From Polaromonas sp. (GTDB taxonomy: Bacteria; Pseudomonadota; Gammaproteobacteria; Burkholderiales; Burkholderiaceae_C): 64,000 bases of DNA. The position numbers and the translations under genes are program-made. Below, one piece after another: positions 25,270-34,435 of this stretch (its first letter is position 1; each line of letters starts with the position of its first letter). Location: assembly GCA_030683705.1 (NCBI GenBank), contig JAUXPP010000057.1, positions 1-64,000 on the forward strand. The letters run 5' to 3'. Below the pieces are notes generated by a model. The model worked only from the letters and a program-made list of their open reading frames with translations. It was not told the origin of the DNA and made no database searches.

Positions 25270-27021
25270 TCAATGGTTGTCCCGCGGCACAAAGGCGCCG
25301 CGCTTGCCGACCAGGAAGTCCAGGTCCACGCCCTGGTCGGCCTGCAGCACATGGTCGACATACAGCTTCCAGTAACCCGAGGACAGCGGCGGCGGCGGTG
25401 CGGTCCACAGGCTCAGGCGGCGCGCCAGCTCCTCGTCGCTGATCAGCAACTGCAGGCGGCGCTCGGGCACATTGAGTTCAATCATGTCGCCATTCTGGAC
25501 GACGGCCAGCGGCCCGCCAGCGGCGGCTTCGGGCGCAGTGTGCAGCACCACGGTGCCGTAGGCGGTGCCGCTCATGCGTGCGTCGCTGATGCGCACCATG
25601 TCGGTGATGCCCTTGCGCAGCACCTTGGGCGGCAACGGCATGTTGCCGACCTCGGCCATGCCGGGGTAACCCTTGGGGCCGCAATTCTTGAGCACCATGA
25701 CGCAGGTTTCGTCGATGTCCAGGCTGTCGTCGTCGATGCGTGCGTGGAAGTCCTCGATGTTCTCGAACACCACCGCGCGCCCGGTGTGCACCATCAGCGC
25801 CGGCGTGGCGGCGCTGGGCTTGATGACCGCGCCGCGCGGCGACAGGTTGCCGCGCAGCACGGCGATGCCGGCCTTGTCCTTGAACGGTGTGGCCAGCGGC
25901 CGGATCACCTCGGTGTTGTAGTTCTGCGCATCGGCAATGTTCTCGCCTATGGTTTTTCCATTGGCGGTGATGGCGCCGGTGTGCAGGTGCTGCGCGATTT
26001 CCTTCATGACCACCGGCAGGCCGCCGGCGTAACAAAAGTCTTCCATCAGGAATTTTCCCGAGGGCTGCAGGTTGACCAGGCAGGGCAGCTCGCTGGCGAG
26101 GCGATCAAAGTCGTCGACCGTCAGCTTGACGCCGATGCGCCCGGCCATCGCGATCAAATGGATCACCGCGTTGGTCGAGCCGCCGATGGCAGCCAGGGTC
26201 TTGATGGCGTTTTCAAAGGCTTCACGCGTGAGGATTTTCGAAAGTACCAGGTCTTCGTGCACCATCTCGACCGCGCGGCGACCGGCCATGCGCGCCAGCA
26301 CATTGCGCCGGCCATCGACCGCAGGGTAGGCCGCGTTGCCTGGCAGGCCGATGCCCAGCGCTTCGACCATGCTGGCCATGGTGGAGGCCGTGCCCATGGT
26401 CATGCAGTGGCCGTGACTGCGGTGCATGCAAGATTCGGCTTCGAAGAAATCGGCGAGTTTGAGCGTGCCGGCGCGGACCTGCTCGCTCATGCTCCAGACG
26501 CCGGTGCCCGAGCCGAGTTCCTGGCCGCGCCACTTGCCGCTGAGCATGGGGCCGCCACTGACACCCACGGTGGGGAGGTCCACGCTGGCCGCACCCATGA
26601 CCAGCGAGGGCGTGGTCTTGTCGCAGCCCATCAGCAGCACCACGCCGTCGATCGGGTTGCCGCGAATGCTTTCTTCCACGTCCATGCTGGCCAGGTTGCG
26701 GTACAGCATGGCGGTGGGACGCAACAGGGTTTCACCCAGCGACATCACCGGGAACTCCAGCGGGAAGCCGCCCGCTTCATAGACGCCGATCTTGACCTGT
26801 TCGGCAATCGTGCGGAAGTGTGAGTTGCAGGGGGTCAGTTCGCTGAAGGTGTTGCAGATGCCGATGACCGGGCGGCCGTCGAACTGGTCATGCGGCACGC
26901 CTTTGCCCTTGACCCAGCTGCGGTAGGCGAAGCCGTCGCGGTCCTGGCGGCCGAACCATTGCTGGCTGCGGAGTTCTGAAGGTTTCTTTTTGGGTTTGCC
27001 GGTCGGTGTTTCATCGCTCAT
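25270..27021 (-). CDS. IlvD/Edd-family sugar-acid dehydratase
   Basis: A 583-residue iron-sulfur dehydratase of the branch containing L-arabinonate, D-xylonate and galactonate-type dehydratases. Cluster ligands are visible at CNTFSELTPCNSH (near residue 60), LMGCDKTTPS and SHGHCMTMGTAS. VRISDARMSGTAYGTVVLH is the C-terminal signature. It is the first gene of an operon with dgoK and dgoA, so its product should be a 2-keto-3-deoxy-hexonate, most simply from galactonate. The exact substrate is inferred. It diverges from the FadR-type regulator. Confidence 0.88.
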   Translation of the reverse strand: MSDETPTGKPKKKPSELRSQQWFGRQDRDGFAYRSWVKGKGVPHDQFDGRPVIGICNTFSELTPCNSHFRTIAEQVKIGVYEAGGFPLEFPVMSLGETLLRPTAMLYRNLASMDVEESIRGNPIDGVVLLMGCDKTTPSLVMGAASVDLPTVGVSGGPMLSGKWRGQELGSGTGVWSMSEQVRAGTLKLADFFEAESCMHRSHGHCMTMGTASTMASMVEALGIGLPGNAAYPAVDGRRNVLARMAGRRAVEMVHEDLVLSKILTREAFENAIKTLAAIGGSTNAVIHLIAMAGRIGVKLTVDDFDRLASELPCLVNLQPSGKFLMEDFCYAGGLPVVMKEIAQHLHTGAITANGKTIGENIADAQNYNTEVIRPLATPFKDKAGIAVLRGNLSPRGAVIKPSAATPALMVHTGRAVVFENIEDFHARIDDDSLDIDETCVMVLKNCGPKGYPGMAEVGNMPLPPKVLRKGITDMVRISDARMSGTAYGTVVLHTAPEAAAGGPLAVVQNGDMIELNVPERRLQLLISDEELARRLSLWTAPPPPLSSGYWKLYVDHVLQADQGVDLDFLVGKRGAFVPRDNH

Positions 27022-27045
27022 AGGGAAAATCCTTAATTTGTAAAC

Positions 27046-27060
27046 GTATTATCGTCATAC
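27046..27060. promoter_or_regulatory. Candidate operator between dehydratase and GntR/FadR gene
   Basis: GTATTATCGTCATAC is an imperfect dyad (GTAT/ATAC) in the 67-bp divergent gap. It resembles GTATGAT-type sites bound by FadR-family regulators of sugar-acid genes (from memory). Its position suits control of both directions. Confidence 0.45.
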
Positions 27061-27088
27061 CATTGCGCCGCAAATCCTAGTAATAACC

Positions 27089-27832
27089 ATGATTAAGAAC
27101 GTCCACGGAAATACAGTCGACCATCTCGGCGAAGCCATCGTCGCGGGGCGGTATGCCGTGGGCGCCTCGATTCCGCCCGAGCCGGTGTTGTGCCAGGAAC
27201 TTGGGGTCAGCCGCACCGTGGTGCGCGAGGCCGTGAAGTCGCTGATTGCCAAGGGCCTGATGACCACTGGCCCCAAGGTCGGCACCCGCGTCCTGTCCGA
27301 AGACCACTGGAACTGGTTCGACCCCGACGTGATCATCTGGCAGTCCAAGGCCGGGCTGACGCCGGAGTTCCTGCGCGACCTGCAGGACCTGCGGCGTGTG
27401 GTCGAGCCCGCGGCGATGCGGCTGGCGGCCGAGCGCGCCACTGTCCAGGACATTGCCGAAGTCGAGGCTGCCTACGCCGGCATGAAACACGCGGTCGAAC
27501 ATGGTGGCGATTATGTGACCCACGACCTGCGCTTTCACCAGGGTTTGCTGCGGGCCAGCCGCAACCGCATGCTGGTGCAGATGAGCAAGGCGCTGGGCGC
27601 GCTGCTTCGCACCAGCTTCGAAATTTCCACACGGCGCAAGGATGGACCGGTGCATTCGCTGCCGCTGCACCGCGCGGTGCTCGATGCGGTGATTGCGCAC
27701 CGGCCGGACGAGGCCGAAATCGCCATTCGTGTGCTGATCGACGGCGCCAAGGAAGACATCGAGGAAGTGCTGGCCTCGCGCCGCCGCCTTCCTGTACTGA
27801 GCAGCCCGGCGCGGCAGCTCAAGGCCGCCTGA
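27089..27832 (+). CDS. GntR/FadR-subfamily transcriptional regulator
   Basis: A 247-residue regulator. The N-terminal winged helix contains IPPEPVLCQELGVSRTVVREAVKSLIAKGLM with the wing GTRVL. A C-terminal all-helical FCD effector domain carries the metal-ligand His pattern (THDLRFHQGLL, HSLPLHRAVLDAV). FCD regulators usually sense a carboxylate or sugar acid. It diverges from the dehydratase-dgoKA operon and precedes the TRAP genes by 29 nt, so it probably represses both. Confidence 0.92.
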   Translation: MIKNVHGNTVDHLGEAIVAGRYAVGASIPPEPVLCQELGVSRTVVREAVKSLIAKGLMTTGPKVGTRVLSEDHWNWFDPDVIIWQSKAGLTPEFLRDLQDLRRVVEPAAMRLAAERATVQDIAEVEAAYAGMKHAVEHGGDYVTHDLRFHQGLLRASRNRMLVQMSKALGALLRTSFEISTRRKDGPVHSLPLHRAVLDAVIAHRPDEAEIAIRVLIDGAKEDIEEVLASRRRLPVLSSPARQLKAA

Positions 27833-27861
27833 ACACAACGCGGGACACGAGGAAACGCCAA

Positions 27862-28419
27862 GTGCAAAAAGCTGTCGATACATCGATTTACTGGTTCTAC
27901 AAGCTGCTGGAGCTGCTGGTGGTGTTCTGCATGGTGTCCATGGTCATCATGGTCTTCGGCAATGTGGTGCTGCGTTATGCCTTCAATTCCGGCATCTCGG
28001 TGTCCGACGAGATGTCGCGTTACTTCTTCATCTGGCTGACCTACATCGGCGCGATGCTGGCCATGCACGAAGGCGGGCACCTGGGGGTGGACACGCTGGT
28101 CAAGCACTTGCCTATCCTCGGCAAGAAGGTCTGCCTGTTCCTCAGCGAGGCCCTGATGCTGTTTTGCAACGTGCTGTTTTTCATGGGCACTTTCAAGATG
28201 CACGAGTTGCAGGTCACCAATGTCTCGCCGGTGGTCGGCATCTCCATGATCTGGATTTACGGCATCGGCTACATCGTCAGCGTGGTGATGGCCATCATCA
28301 ACCTCAACGTGCTGTTCCGGCTGGTCACGGGCCGCATCACCGAGGACGAACTGGTGCAGGTGATCGAAACCGAAGGCATGCACGACGTGGAGAAACAGAT
28401 GCAAGGGACCAAAGCATGA
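27862..28419 (+). CDS. TRAP transporter small membrane subunit (DctQ-type)
   Basis: A 185-residue four-helix membrane protein. The conserved DctQ region FGNVVLRYAFNSGISVSDEMSRYFFIWLTYIGAMLAMHEGGHLGVD is complete. The ORF track merges it with upstream noise. The start is GTG 27862, preceded by GAGGAAA. It joins DctM and DctP to form a sodium-dependent sugar-acid importer. A pair of 71-bp repeats separates it from dctM, where these genes normally touch. Confidence 0.9.
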   Translation: MQKAVDTSIYWFYKLLELLVVFCMVSMVIMVFGNVVLRYAFNSGISVSDEMSRYFFIWLTYIGAMLAMHEGGHLGVDTLVKHLPILGKKVCLFLSEALMLFCNVLFFMGTFKMHELQVTNVSPVVGISMIWIYGIGYIVSVVMAIINLNVLFRLVTGRITEDELVQVIETEGMHDVEKQMQGTKA

Positions 28420-28454
28420 GGGCTCTGAACTCACCGTTTAATGTGCGCCGCGCA

Positions 28455-28525
28455 GGGCCGCCCCAAGCAAGCACGGCCCCCTCGGGGGGCAGCGCAGTAC
28501 GCGCAGCGACAAGCGTGGGGGCCAT
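28455..28525. repeat. 71-bp GC-rich hairpin repeat, copy 1
   Basis: Starts GGGCCGCCCCAAGCAAGC, contains the stem GCCCCC-TC-GGGGGGC and ends GCGTGGGGGCCAT. A tandem copy begins 84 bp later. Together they fill most of the gap between the TRAP genes. Confidence 0.85.
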
Positions 28526-28538
28526 GCAATTTTTCGCC

Positions 28539-28609
28539 GGGCCGCCCCAAGAAAAATTAGCCCCCTCGGGGGGCAGCGCAGTACGCGAAGCGACAAGCGT
28601 GGGGGCCAT
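28539..28609. repeat. 71-bp GC-rich hairpin repeat, copy 2
   Basis: Same length and hairpin as copy 1, differing mainly in the AAGAAAAATTAG segment and one base near GTACGCGAAGC. It ends 6 nt before the dctM ATG. Confidence 0.85.
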
Positions 28610-28615
28610 CTTGTC

Positions 28616-29914
28616 ATGACCGTCACTGTATTTATTTTGAGCCTGCTGGCGGCCATGGCCATCGGCATGCCGATCGCCTATGCGCTGCTGGTCTGCGGCG
28701 TGACACTGATGGCTTACCTCGCCGCCACCAGCGGCCTGGTGACTTTTGACAGCCAGATCCTGGCCCAGCGTTTTGTCGACGGCGCCGACAATTTCCCGCT
28801 GCTGGCCGTGCCCTTCTTCCTGCTGGCCGGGGAGTTCATGAACGCCGGCGGCATCAGCCGGCGCATTGTCAACCTGGCGATGGCCTGGGTCGGGCATTAC
28901 CGCGGCGGCCTCGGTTACGTCACGGTGATCGCCGCGGTGATCATGGCCTCGCTGTCGGGCTCGGCGATTGCCGACACGGCTGCGCTGGCTGCCTTGCTGA
29001 TTCCCATGATGCGGGCCGCCGGCTACAACGTCGGCCGCGCCTCCGGTCTGATCGCCTCGGGCGGCATCATCGCGCCGGTGATCCCGCCGTCCATCGGCCT
29101 GATCATTTTCGGCGTCGCCGGCAATGTGTCCATCACCAAGCTGTTTCTCGCCGGCATCGTTCCGGGCCTGCTCATGGGCCTGGCCATTGGCCTGACCTGG
29201 TGGTGGGTGGCCCGCAAGGAAAACGTGCCACCGGCGCCCAAGCTGTCCATGGCCGGCCGTCTCCACATCACGGCGGAGGGCGGCTTTGCGCTGACCCTGC
29301 CCATCGTCATCATCGGCGGCATGAAGTTCGGCATTTTCACGCCGACCGAGGCTGCCGTGGTTGCCGCGGTCTACAGCTTTGTGGTCGGCATGTTCATCTA
29401 CCGCGAGCTCAAGTGGTCGGCGCTCTACGGCCTGATCCTGTCGGCCGGCAAGACCACGGCCGTGGTGATGTTCCTGGTGGCCGCCGCCATGGTCAGCGCC
29501 TGGCTGATCACCGTGGCCAACATCCCGACGGAAGTGGCCGGGCTGATGGCGCCCTTCATGGACAACAAGATGCTGCTGATGGTGGTGATGATGGTGCTGG
29601 TCGTGATCGTCGGCACCGCGCTGGACTTCACGCCAACGGTGCTGATCCTGACGCCGGTGCTGATGCCGGTGGTGCTCAAGGCCGGCATCGACCCGGTGTA
29701 CTTCGGCATCATGTTCATCATGAACAACGCCATCGGCCTGATCACGCCGCCGGTGGGCACGGTGCTCAACGTGGTCTGCGGCGTCGCCAAAATCAGCATG
29801 GACACCGCGTTCAAGGGCGTGCTGCCCTTTTTGCTGGCGCAGCTGGGCGTATTGGCCCTTCTGATTGCTTTTCCCGCCATCGTCACCGAGCCGCTGAAGT
29901 GGCTGATGCGGTGA
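28616..29914 (+). CDS. TRAP transporter large membrane subunit (DctM-type)
   Basis: A 432-residue, roughly 12-helix permease that forms the sodium-coupled channel of the TRAP system. It has VPFFLLAGEFMNAGGISRRIV, the SGSAIADTAALA segment, GIIAPVIPPSIGLIIFG and the C-terminal NNAIGLITPPVGTVLNVV, all typical of DctM. No Shine-Dalgarno precedes the ATG because the 71-bp repeat runs to within 6 nt of it. Expression may therefore rely on another ribosome-binding arrangement or be reduced relative to the neighbours. Confidence 0.93.
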   Translation: MTVTVFILSLLAAMAIGMPIAYALLVCGVTLMAYLAATSGLVTFDSQILAQRFVDGADNFPLLAVPFFLLAGEFMNAGGISRRIVNLAMAWVGHYRGGLGYVTVIAAVIMASLSGSAIADTAALAALLIPMMRAAGYNVGRASGLIASGGIIAPVIPPSIGLIIFGVAGNVSITKLFLAGIVPGLLMGLAIGLTWWWVARKENVPPAPKLSMAGRLHITAEGGFALTLPIVIIGGMKFGIFTPTEAAVVAAVYSFVVGMFIYRELKWSALYGLILSAGKTTAVVMFLVAAAMVSAWLITVANIPTEVAGLMAPFMDNKMLLMVVMMVLVVIVGTALDFTPTVLILTPVLMPVVLKAGIDPVYFGIMFIMNNAIGLITPPVGTVLNVVCGVAKISMDTAFKGVLPFLLAQLGVLALLIAFPAIVTEPLKWLMR

Positions 29915-29957
29915 TTTCCCTTTCCCAACCCCTGTCGTTTATATAAAGGAGACAACC

Positions 29958-30962
29958 ATGTTCAAACGCAGAACCCTCGCCCTGGCAGCCGCCGCCTTGC
30001 TGGTCGCAACTTCGAGCTTCGCGCAGTTCGCCGACCGCACCATCAAGTTCACCAACGGGGTGAACGAGGACCACCCGGTCGGCGTCGGCGTCAAGAAGAT
30101 GCAGGAAGTGCTGGCCGCCAAAACCGGCGGCAAGATGAAGATCAATGCCTTCTGGGGCGGCGCTGCAGGCGGCGACCTGCCGGCCACGCAGGCGCTGCGC
30201 GCCGGCACCCAGGAGATGGTTTGCACCTCCAGCTCGCCGCTGGTCGGCATCGTCAAGGAACTCGGCGCCTTCGACCTGCCTTTCCTGTTTGCCAACGAGA
30301 AGGAAGCCGACGCGGTGCTCGACGGCCCGGCCGGTGCCTATTTCAACAAGAAGCTGGAAGAAGCCGGCCTGATCAACCTGGCCTACTGGGAGAACGGTTT
30401 CCGCAACCTGACCAACAGCAAGCGGCCGGTCGCCAGGGCGGAAGACTTTGACGGCGTCAAGGTCCGCGTGATGCAGAACAACATCTTCATCGACACTTTC
30501 AAAACCCTGGGCACCAACGCCGTTCCCATGGCTTTCGGCGAGGTGTTCACCGCGCTGGAAACCAAGACCATCGACGGCCAGGAAAATCCCTTCGTGACCA
30601 TCGAGACTTCCAAGTTCAACGAAGTGCAGAAGTACCTCAGCGTCACGCGCCACGCCTACACACCGTTCCTGATTCTCTACAGCAAAAAGCTCTGGGACCA
30701 GCTGAACCCGCAGGAGCAGGCGGTGCTGCGTGAAGCCGCGATGGAAGGCCAGAAGGTCCAGCGCGCTGCCAACCGCGCGCTCAATGAGAAGTCCCTGACC
30801 AGCCTGAAGGCCAAAGGCATGCAGGTCAACGAAGTCAGTGCGGCCGAGCAGAAACGCATGTTCGACAAGGTCAAGCCGGTGTATGACAAAAACATCCCGA
30901 CGATTGGCGCCGAGCCCGTCAAGATGGTGATGGACGCGCTGAAAAAGGCGCGCGGCGGCTGA
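29958..30962 (+). CDS. TRAP transporter substrate-binding protein (DctP-type)
   Basis: A 334-residue periplasmic binding protein. A signal peptide (ending SSFAQF) precedes the DctP fold with IKFTNGVNEDHPVGVGVKKM, the ligand-arginine region KVRVMQNNIF and the conserved DGQENPF. In characterised TRAP proteins the arginine in this region pairs with the substrate carboxylate. The context points to a sugar acid (hexonate, hexarate or hexuronate). It has a strong AAAGGAGA Shine-Dalgarno and is followed by an intrinsic terminator. Confidence 0.93.
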   Translation: MFKRRTLALAAAALLVATSSFAQFADRTIKFTNGVNEDHPVGVGVKKMQEVLAAKTGGKMKINAFWGGAAGGDLPATQALRAGTQEMVCTSSSPLVGIVKELGAFDLPFLFANEKEADAVLDGPAGAYFNKKLEEAGLINLAYWENGFRNLTNSKRPVARAEDFDGVKVRVMQNNIFIDTFKTLGTNAVPMAFGEVFTALETKTIDGQENPFVTIETSKFNEVQKYLSVTRHAYTPFLILYSKKLWDQLNPQEQAVLREAAMEGQKVQRAANRALNEKSLTSLKAKGMQVNEVSAAEQKRMFDKVKPVYDKNIPTIGAEPVKMVMDALKKARGG

Positions 30963-30989
30963 TCCGGGCCAGACCCGCAGCGATCGCAC

Positions 30990-31023
30990 AAGGCCGCAAG
31001 GGTTTACTCTTGCGGCCTTTTTT
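30990..31023 (+). terminator. Rho-independent terminator after the TRAP operon
   Basis: AAGGCCGCAAG and CTTGCGGCCTT form a perfect 11-bp stem around GGTTTACT, followed by a run of T. It is the clearest terminator in the window and lies 12 nt before the next start codon. Confidence 0.93.
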
Positions 31024-31035
31024 ACGGAGCCACCC

Positions 31036-32247
31036 TTGAAAATCACCAAAGTTGAGACCCTGAGGCTGGGCGAGTTTCCCAACATCATCTGGGTCCGCAT
31101 ATATACCGACGAAGGTTTGGTCGGCCTGGGCGAAACCTTCATGGGTGCGCAGGCGGTGGAAGCCTACATCCATGAATGGGCCGGCCCCAAGCTGCTGGGC
31201 AAGGACCCGCTGGCCATCGAGGCGCGCAACCGCGAACTCACCGGTTACCTGGGCTGGCGCGGCTCCGGCGTGGAGACGCGCGGCAATTCCGCCGTCGACA
31301 TCGCGCTGTGGGACATTTTCGGCAAGGCGGCCCACATGCCGCTGTACACCGCGCTGGGCGGCAAGAGCCGCGACAGCATACGCATTTACAACACCTGCGC
31401 CGGCTACCAGTATGTGCGCAGCACCGTGAACCAGAACACCGCCAACTGGGGCATCGGCGAGGCGAAAAAGGCCAACGCCGGGCCCTACGAAGACCTCGAG
31501 GGTTTTCTTCACCATGCCGACGAACTGGCCGAATCGCTGTTGTCCGAAGGCGTGACCGCCATGAAGATCTGGCCCTTCGATCCGGCGGCCGAAAAAAGCG
31601 ACGGGCAGTACATCAGCAACGCGGACCTGGACCTGGCGCTGGAGCCCTTCCGCAAGATACGCAATGCCGTGGGCGAACAGATGGACATCATGGTCGAGTT
31701 CCATAGCCTGTGGCGCTTGCCGATGGCGCAGAAAATCGCGCGCGCGCTCAAGCCCTTCAACACCTTCTGGCACGAGGACGCGATCCGCATGGATTCGCTG
31801 GACCTGCTCAGGCAATATGCGAAAGACTGCGACGCGCTGATCTGCGCCAGCGAGACCCTCAGCTACAAGTGGGGCTTCAAGGACTACCTGCAGACCGGCG
31901 TGGCCGGTGTCGCCATGCTGGACCTGAGCTGGTGCGGCGGCCTGAGCGAGGCCCGCAAGATCGCCGCCATGGCCGATGCCTGGCAGTTGCCGGTCGCGCC
32001 GCACGACTGCACCGGGCCGGTGGTCTGGGCGGCCTCCAGCCACCTCTCGCTGCATGCACCGAATGCGCTGATCCAGGAAAGCGTGCGCGCCTTCTACACC
32101 GGCTGGTACAAGGAACTGGTCACCGAACTGCCCATCGTCACGAAAGGCATGCTCAGCCTCAACGGCAAGCCCGGGCTGGGCCTGGAACTGCTGCCCGATT
32201 TGCACCTGCGCGCCGATGCCACCCTGCGCACCTGCCTGCCGACCTGA
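31036..32247 (+). CDS. Enolase-superfamily sugar-acid dehydratase, atypical ligands
   Basis: A 403-residue mandelate racemase/muconate lactonizing enzyme-family protein. The N-terminal capping domain starts [14 protein letters not shown]. In the barrel the usual three metal ligands appear as MVEFHSLW (Glu where Asp is normal), FWHEDAIR and CASETLS. The catalytic His is in APHDCTGP and the KxK motif is reduced to MKIW. The layout resembles DgoD/GalD-type dehydratases. It starts with TTG, 6 nt after GGAG. Substrate unknown. Confidence 0.85.
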   Translation: MKITKVETLRLGEFPNIIWVRIYTDEGLVGLGETFMGAQAVEAYIHEWAGPKLLGKDPLAIEARNRELTGYLGWRGSGVETRGNSAVDIALWDIFGKAAHMPLYTALGGKSRDSIRIYNTCAGYQYVRSTVNQNTANWGIGEAKKANAGPYEDLEGFLHHADELAESLLSEGVTAMKIWPFDPAAEKSDGQYISNADLDLALEPFRKIRNAVGEQMDIMVEFHSLWRLPMAQKIARALKPFNTFWHEDAIRMDSLDLLRQYAKDCDALICASETLSYKWGFKDYLQTGVAGVAMLDLSWCGGLSEARKIAAMADAWQLPVAPHDCTGPVVWAASSHLSLHAPNALIQESVRAFYTGWYKELVTELPIVTKGMLSLNGKPGLGLELLPDLHLRADATLRTCLPT

Positions 32248-32270
32248 CACTCGCCAAAAATGGAGACTCC

Positions 32271-33383
32271 ATGAAAATCACGACCGTCCGCCCCTTCATC
32301 CTGCATGTGCCGGTGACCGGTTCGCAGATTGCTGACAGCACGCACAGCATCACCCACTGGGGCGTGGTGGGCGCGCAGATCGACACCGATAACGGGCTCA
32401 GCGGTTACGGCTTTACCGGCACCCATGCGCACCTGCCCAGTGACCAGCTGATCACGCGCTGCATTGAAACCTGCCACGCGCCCCTGTTGATCGGCGAGGA
32501 TGCGGGCGACATCAACCGCCTGTGGAAAAAGCTGGCGCGCAACCCGGCCTTGCAGTGGGTGGGGCGTGCCGGCATCACCACGCTGTCGCATGCCGCCATC
32601 GACCTGGCGCTGTGGGATTTGAAAGCCAAGGCGGCGCAGCAGCCGCTGTGGAAATTGCTGGGGGGCCAGGTGCGCGACAAGGTGCGTGCCTACAACACCG
32701 ACATCGGCTGGCTCAGCATTGCGGACGACAAGCTGGTGCAAGGCGCACAGCGCGCGGTGGCCCAGGGTTTTACCGGCATCAAGATCAAGGTCGGCTCCAC
32801 CGTCGAGCGCGACCTGCGGCGCCTGGCGGCGGTGCGCCAAGCCATCGGCCCGGACGTCACGCTGGCGATCGACGGCAACGGCAAGTGGGACCTGCCGACC
32901 TGCCAGCGCTTTTGCCGCGCCGCGCAGGACGCGGATGTGTTCTGGTTCGAGGAGCCGCTGTGGTACGACGACGTGAAGGGCCATGCGCAACTGGCACGCG
33001 CCACCACCATCCCGGTCGCGCTCGGCGAGCAGCTCTACACGGTCGATGCGTTTTCAGAATTTTTTGCGCAGCAGGCCATCCACTGGGTGCAGCCCGACGT
33101 GACGCGTATGGCCGGTCTGACCGAGGTGCTGCGCGTCTGTGAGACCGCGCACGCCTTTCGCCTGCCGGTGGCGCCGCACGCGGGCGACATGAGCCAGGTG
33201 CATGTGCACCTGTCGTACGCGCACCCGGCCTGCGAGGTGCTCGAGTTCATTCCGTGGATCAAGGACTGCTTCACCGACCCGGCCGAGGTGGTGGACGGTT
33301 ATTTCCGGCGGCCCGAGCTGCCCGGCGCAGGCACCACGCCGACGGACGCCGCCTGGACGCAGTTCCGGCAGGCGACCGCCTGA
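32271..33383 (+). CDS. Enolase-superfamily dehydratase, canonical mandelate-racemase subgroup
   Basis: A 370-residue enzyme with the complete subgroup chemistry: KIKVG (KxK acid/base pair), DGNGKW, FEEPLW and GEQLY as metal ligands, and PDVTRMAG with the catalytic His in APHAGD as the Asp-His dyad. Such enzymes dehydrate aldonic or aldaric acids to 2-keto-3-deoxy acids. A TGGAGA Shine-Dalgarno fixes the ATG at 32271, inside a longer meaningless ORF. It shares only low similarity with its neighbour, so the two probably act on different substrates. Confidence 0.9.
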   Translation: MKITTVRPFILHVPVTGSQIADSTHSITHWGVVGAQIDTDNGLSGYGFTGTHAHLPSDQLITRCIETCHAPLLIGEDAGDINRLWKKLARNPALQWVGRAGITTLSHAAIDLALWDLKAKAAQQPLWKLLGGQVRDKVRAYNTDIGWLSIADDKLVQGAQRAVAQGFTGIKIKVGSTVERDLRRLAAVRQAIGPDVTLAIDGNGKWDLPTCQRFCRAAQDADVFWFEEPLWYDDVKGHAQLARATTIPVALGEQLYTVDAFSEFFAQQAIHWVQPDVTRMAGLTEVLRVCETAHAFRLPVAPHAGDMSQVHVHLSYAHPACEVLEFIPWIKDCFTDPAEVVDGYFRRPELPGAGTTPTDAAWTQFRQATA

Positions 33384-33426
33384 GCCGGCGCGGAATGTCT
33401 CCACGCGAAGGGCAAAATAGGCGCTC

Positions 33427-33948
33427 ATGAATTCCGATATTTTTGTGGTCATGGGGGTCAGCGGCTGCGGCAAAAGCACCGTGGGCGCGCGGCTGGCCGA
33501 AGCCCTGAAGCTGCCTTTTCTGGAAGGTGATGTGTTGCACCCCGAAAGCAATGTGGCCCGCATGGCGGCTGGCGTTGCGCTCAGCGATGAAGACCGGGAG
33601 GGCTGGTTGCAGGCGCTGGCCGAACGCCTGCGGCAGGCGCATGTCGCAGGCCAGGGCCTGGTGCTCTCGTGTTCTGCGCTCAAGCGCGCCTACCGCGACA
33701 TCCTGCGCAGCGGCGCACCCGGCCTGCGTTTTATTTACCTGCACGGTGACCATGGCTTGCTGGCGGCACGCATGGCCGCGCGCACCGGCCACTACATGCC
33801 GCTGTCGCTGCTGGACAGCCAGCTTGCCACGCTGGAGCCGCCCGGTGTGGACGAAAATGCGCTGGGCTTCGAGGTCGCCAGCCGGCCTGAAGATATCGTC
33901 GCCGCCGTGCTGGCCGCCCGGCGCCCAACTGGCGTCAGCGCCTCCTGA
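33427..33948 (+). CDS. gntK: Gluconokinase
   Basis: A 173-residue P-loop kinase of the thermoresistant gluconokinase family. The Walker A is GVSGCGKST (residues 11-19), with the family segments EGDVLHPESNVARMAAGVALSDEDREGWL, SCSALKRAYRD and FIYLHGD. It makes 6-phosphogluconate, which feeds edd-eda at 6.8 kb. Its presence next to the sugar-acid genes suggests gluconate is among the imported acids. It has its own start 43 nt after the preceding stop. Confidence 0.94.
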   Translation: MNSDIFVVMGVSGCGKSTVGARLAEALKLPFLEGDVLHPESNVARMAAGVALSDEDREGWLQALAERLRQAHVAGQGLVLSCSALKRAYRDILRSGAPGLRFIYLHGDHGLLAARMAARTGHYMPLSLLDSQLATLEPPGVDENALGFEVASRPEDIVAAVLAARRPTGVSAS

Positions 33949-33975
33949 ACTGCTTTTTACTTTCCTGGACCGACC

Positions 33976-34359
33976 ATGACCCATTTCACCAAAGTCATCC
34001 TCTACACCGATACCGATGGTCGCGCGAAATTTCGCGAGGAGGCGCTTGCGCTGAGCGAAGGCTCGCCGCAAGCCATGCTGTCGCCGCTGGCGCCGTCCAC
34101 CGGCTACCAGTTGCGCCACAGCCCGGTGGGTTTTCGCAGCCAGTTTCACTGCACACCGAAGCCGCAGTGGGTGTTCATCCTGGGCGGGCAGATGGAAATC
34201 GGCCTGCAGGGCGGGGTGTCGCGGGTGTTTGGCCCGGGCGAACATTTCTACTCTGCCGATGTGTTGCCCGAAGGCGCCACCTTCGACGCGGCGATACACG
34301 GCCACTGGAGCCGCCAGGCCGGGCCGGACCCGCTGGTGACCCTGTTCCTGCAGGGTTGA
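33976..34359 (+). CDS. Small cupin-fold protein
   Basis: A 127-residue single-domain cupin. The barrel is visible as GYQLRHSPVGFRSQFHCTPKPQWVFILGGQMEIGL, GPGEHFYSADV and GHWSRQAG. The His residues could bind a metal, though the canonical first cupin motif is incomplete. It follows gntK by 27 nt and closes the sugar-acid island. Comparable cupins next to sugar pathways are isomerases or ligand sensors, but no function can be assigned. Confidence 0.7.
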   Translation: MTHFTKVILYTDTDGRAKFREEALALSEGSPQAMLSPLAPSTGYQLRHSPVGFRSQFHCTPKPQWVFILGGQMEIGLQGGVSRVFGPGEHFYSADVLPEGATFDAAIHGHWSRQAGPDPLVTLFLQG

Positions 34360-34369
34360 GTCGCAGGTT

Positions 34370-34386
34370 GCTATTGAATTGATAGC
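34370..34386. repeat. 17-bp dispersed palindrome, copy 5
   Basis: GCTATTGAATTGATAGC after the cupin gene, followed by TGCTTGCGC (the reverse complement of the GCGCAAGCA flank), so this copy is inverted. Confidence 0.8.
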
Positions 34387-34435
34387 TGCTTGCGCACGCC
34401 GGACAGGCGCTGGCGGCCAAAAAAGGCTTGAAGCT

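Noticed and set aside
28164-28619. 151-residue ORF covering the end of dctQ and the 71-bp repeats.
   Set aside because: It reads the repeat in a frame that gives the well-known spurious APSGGSAVR-type peptide and overlaps dctQ in another frame.
22903-34359. Whether the sugar-acid island is a recent horizontal transfer.
   Set aside because: Base composition and codon use look like the flanks, the dispersed palindromes occur inside it and at its edge, and there is no integrase, tRNA or direct repeat.
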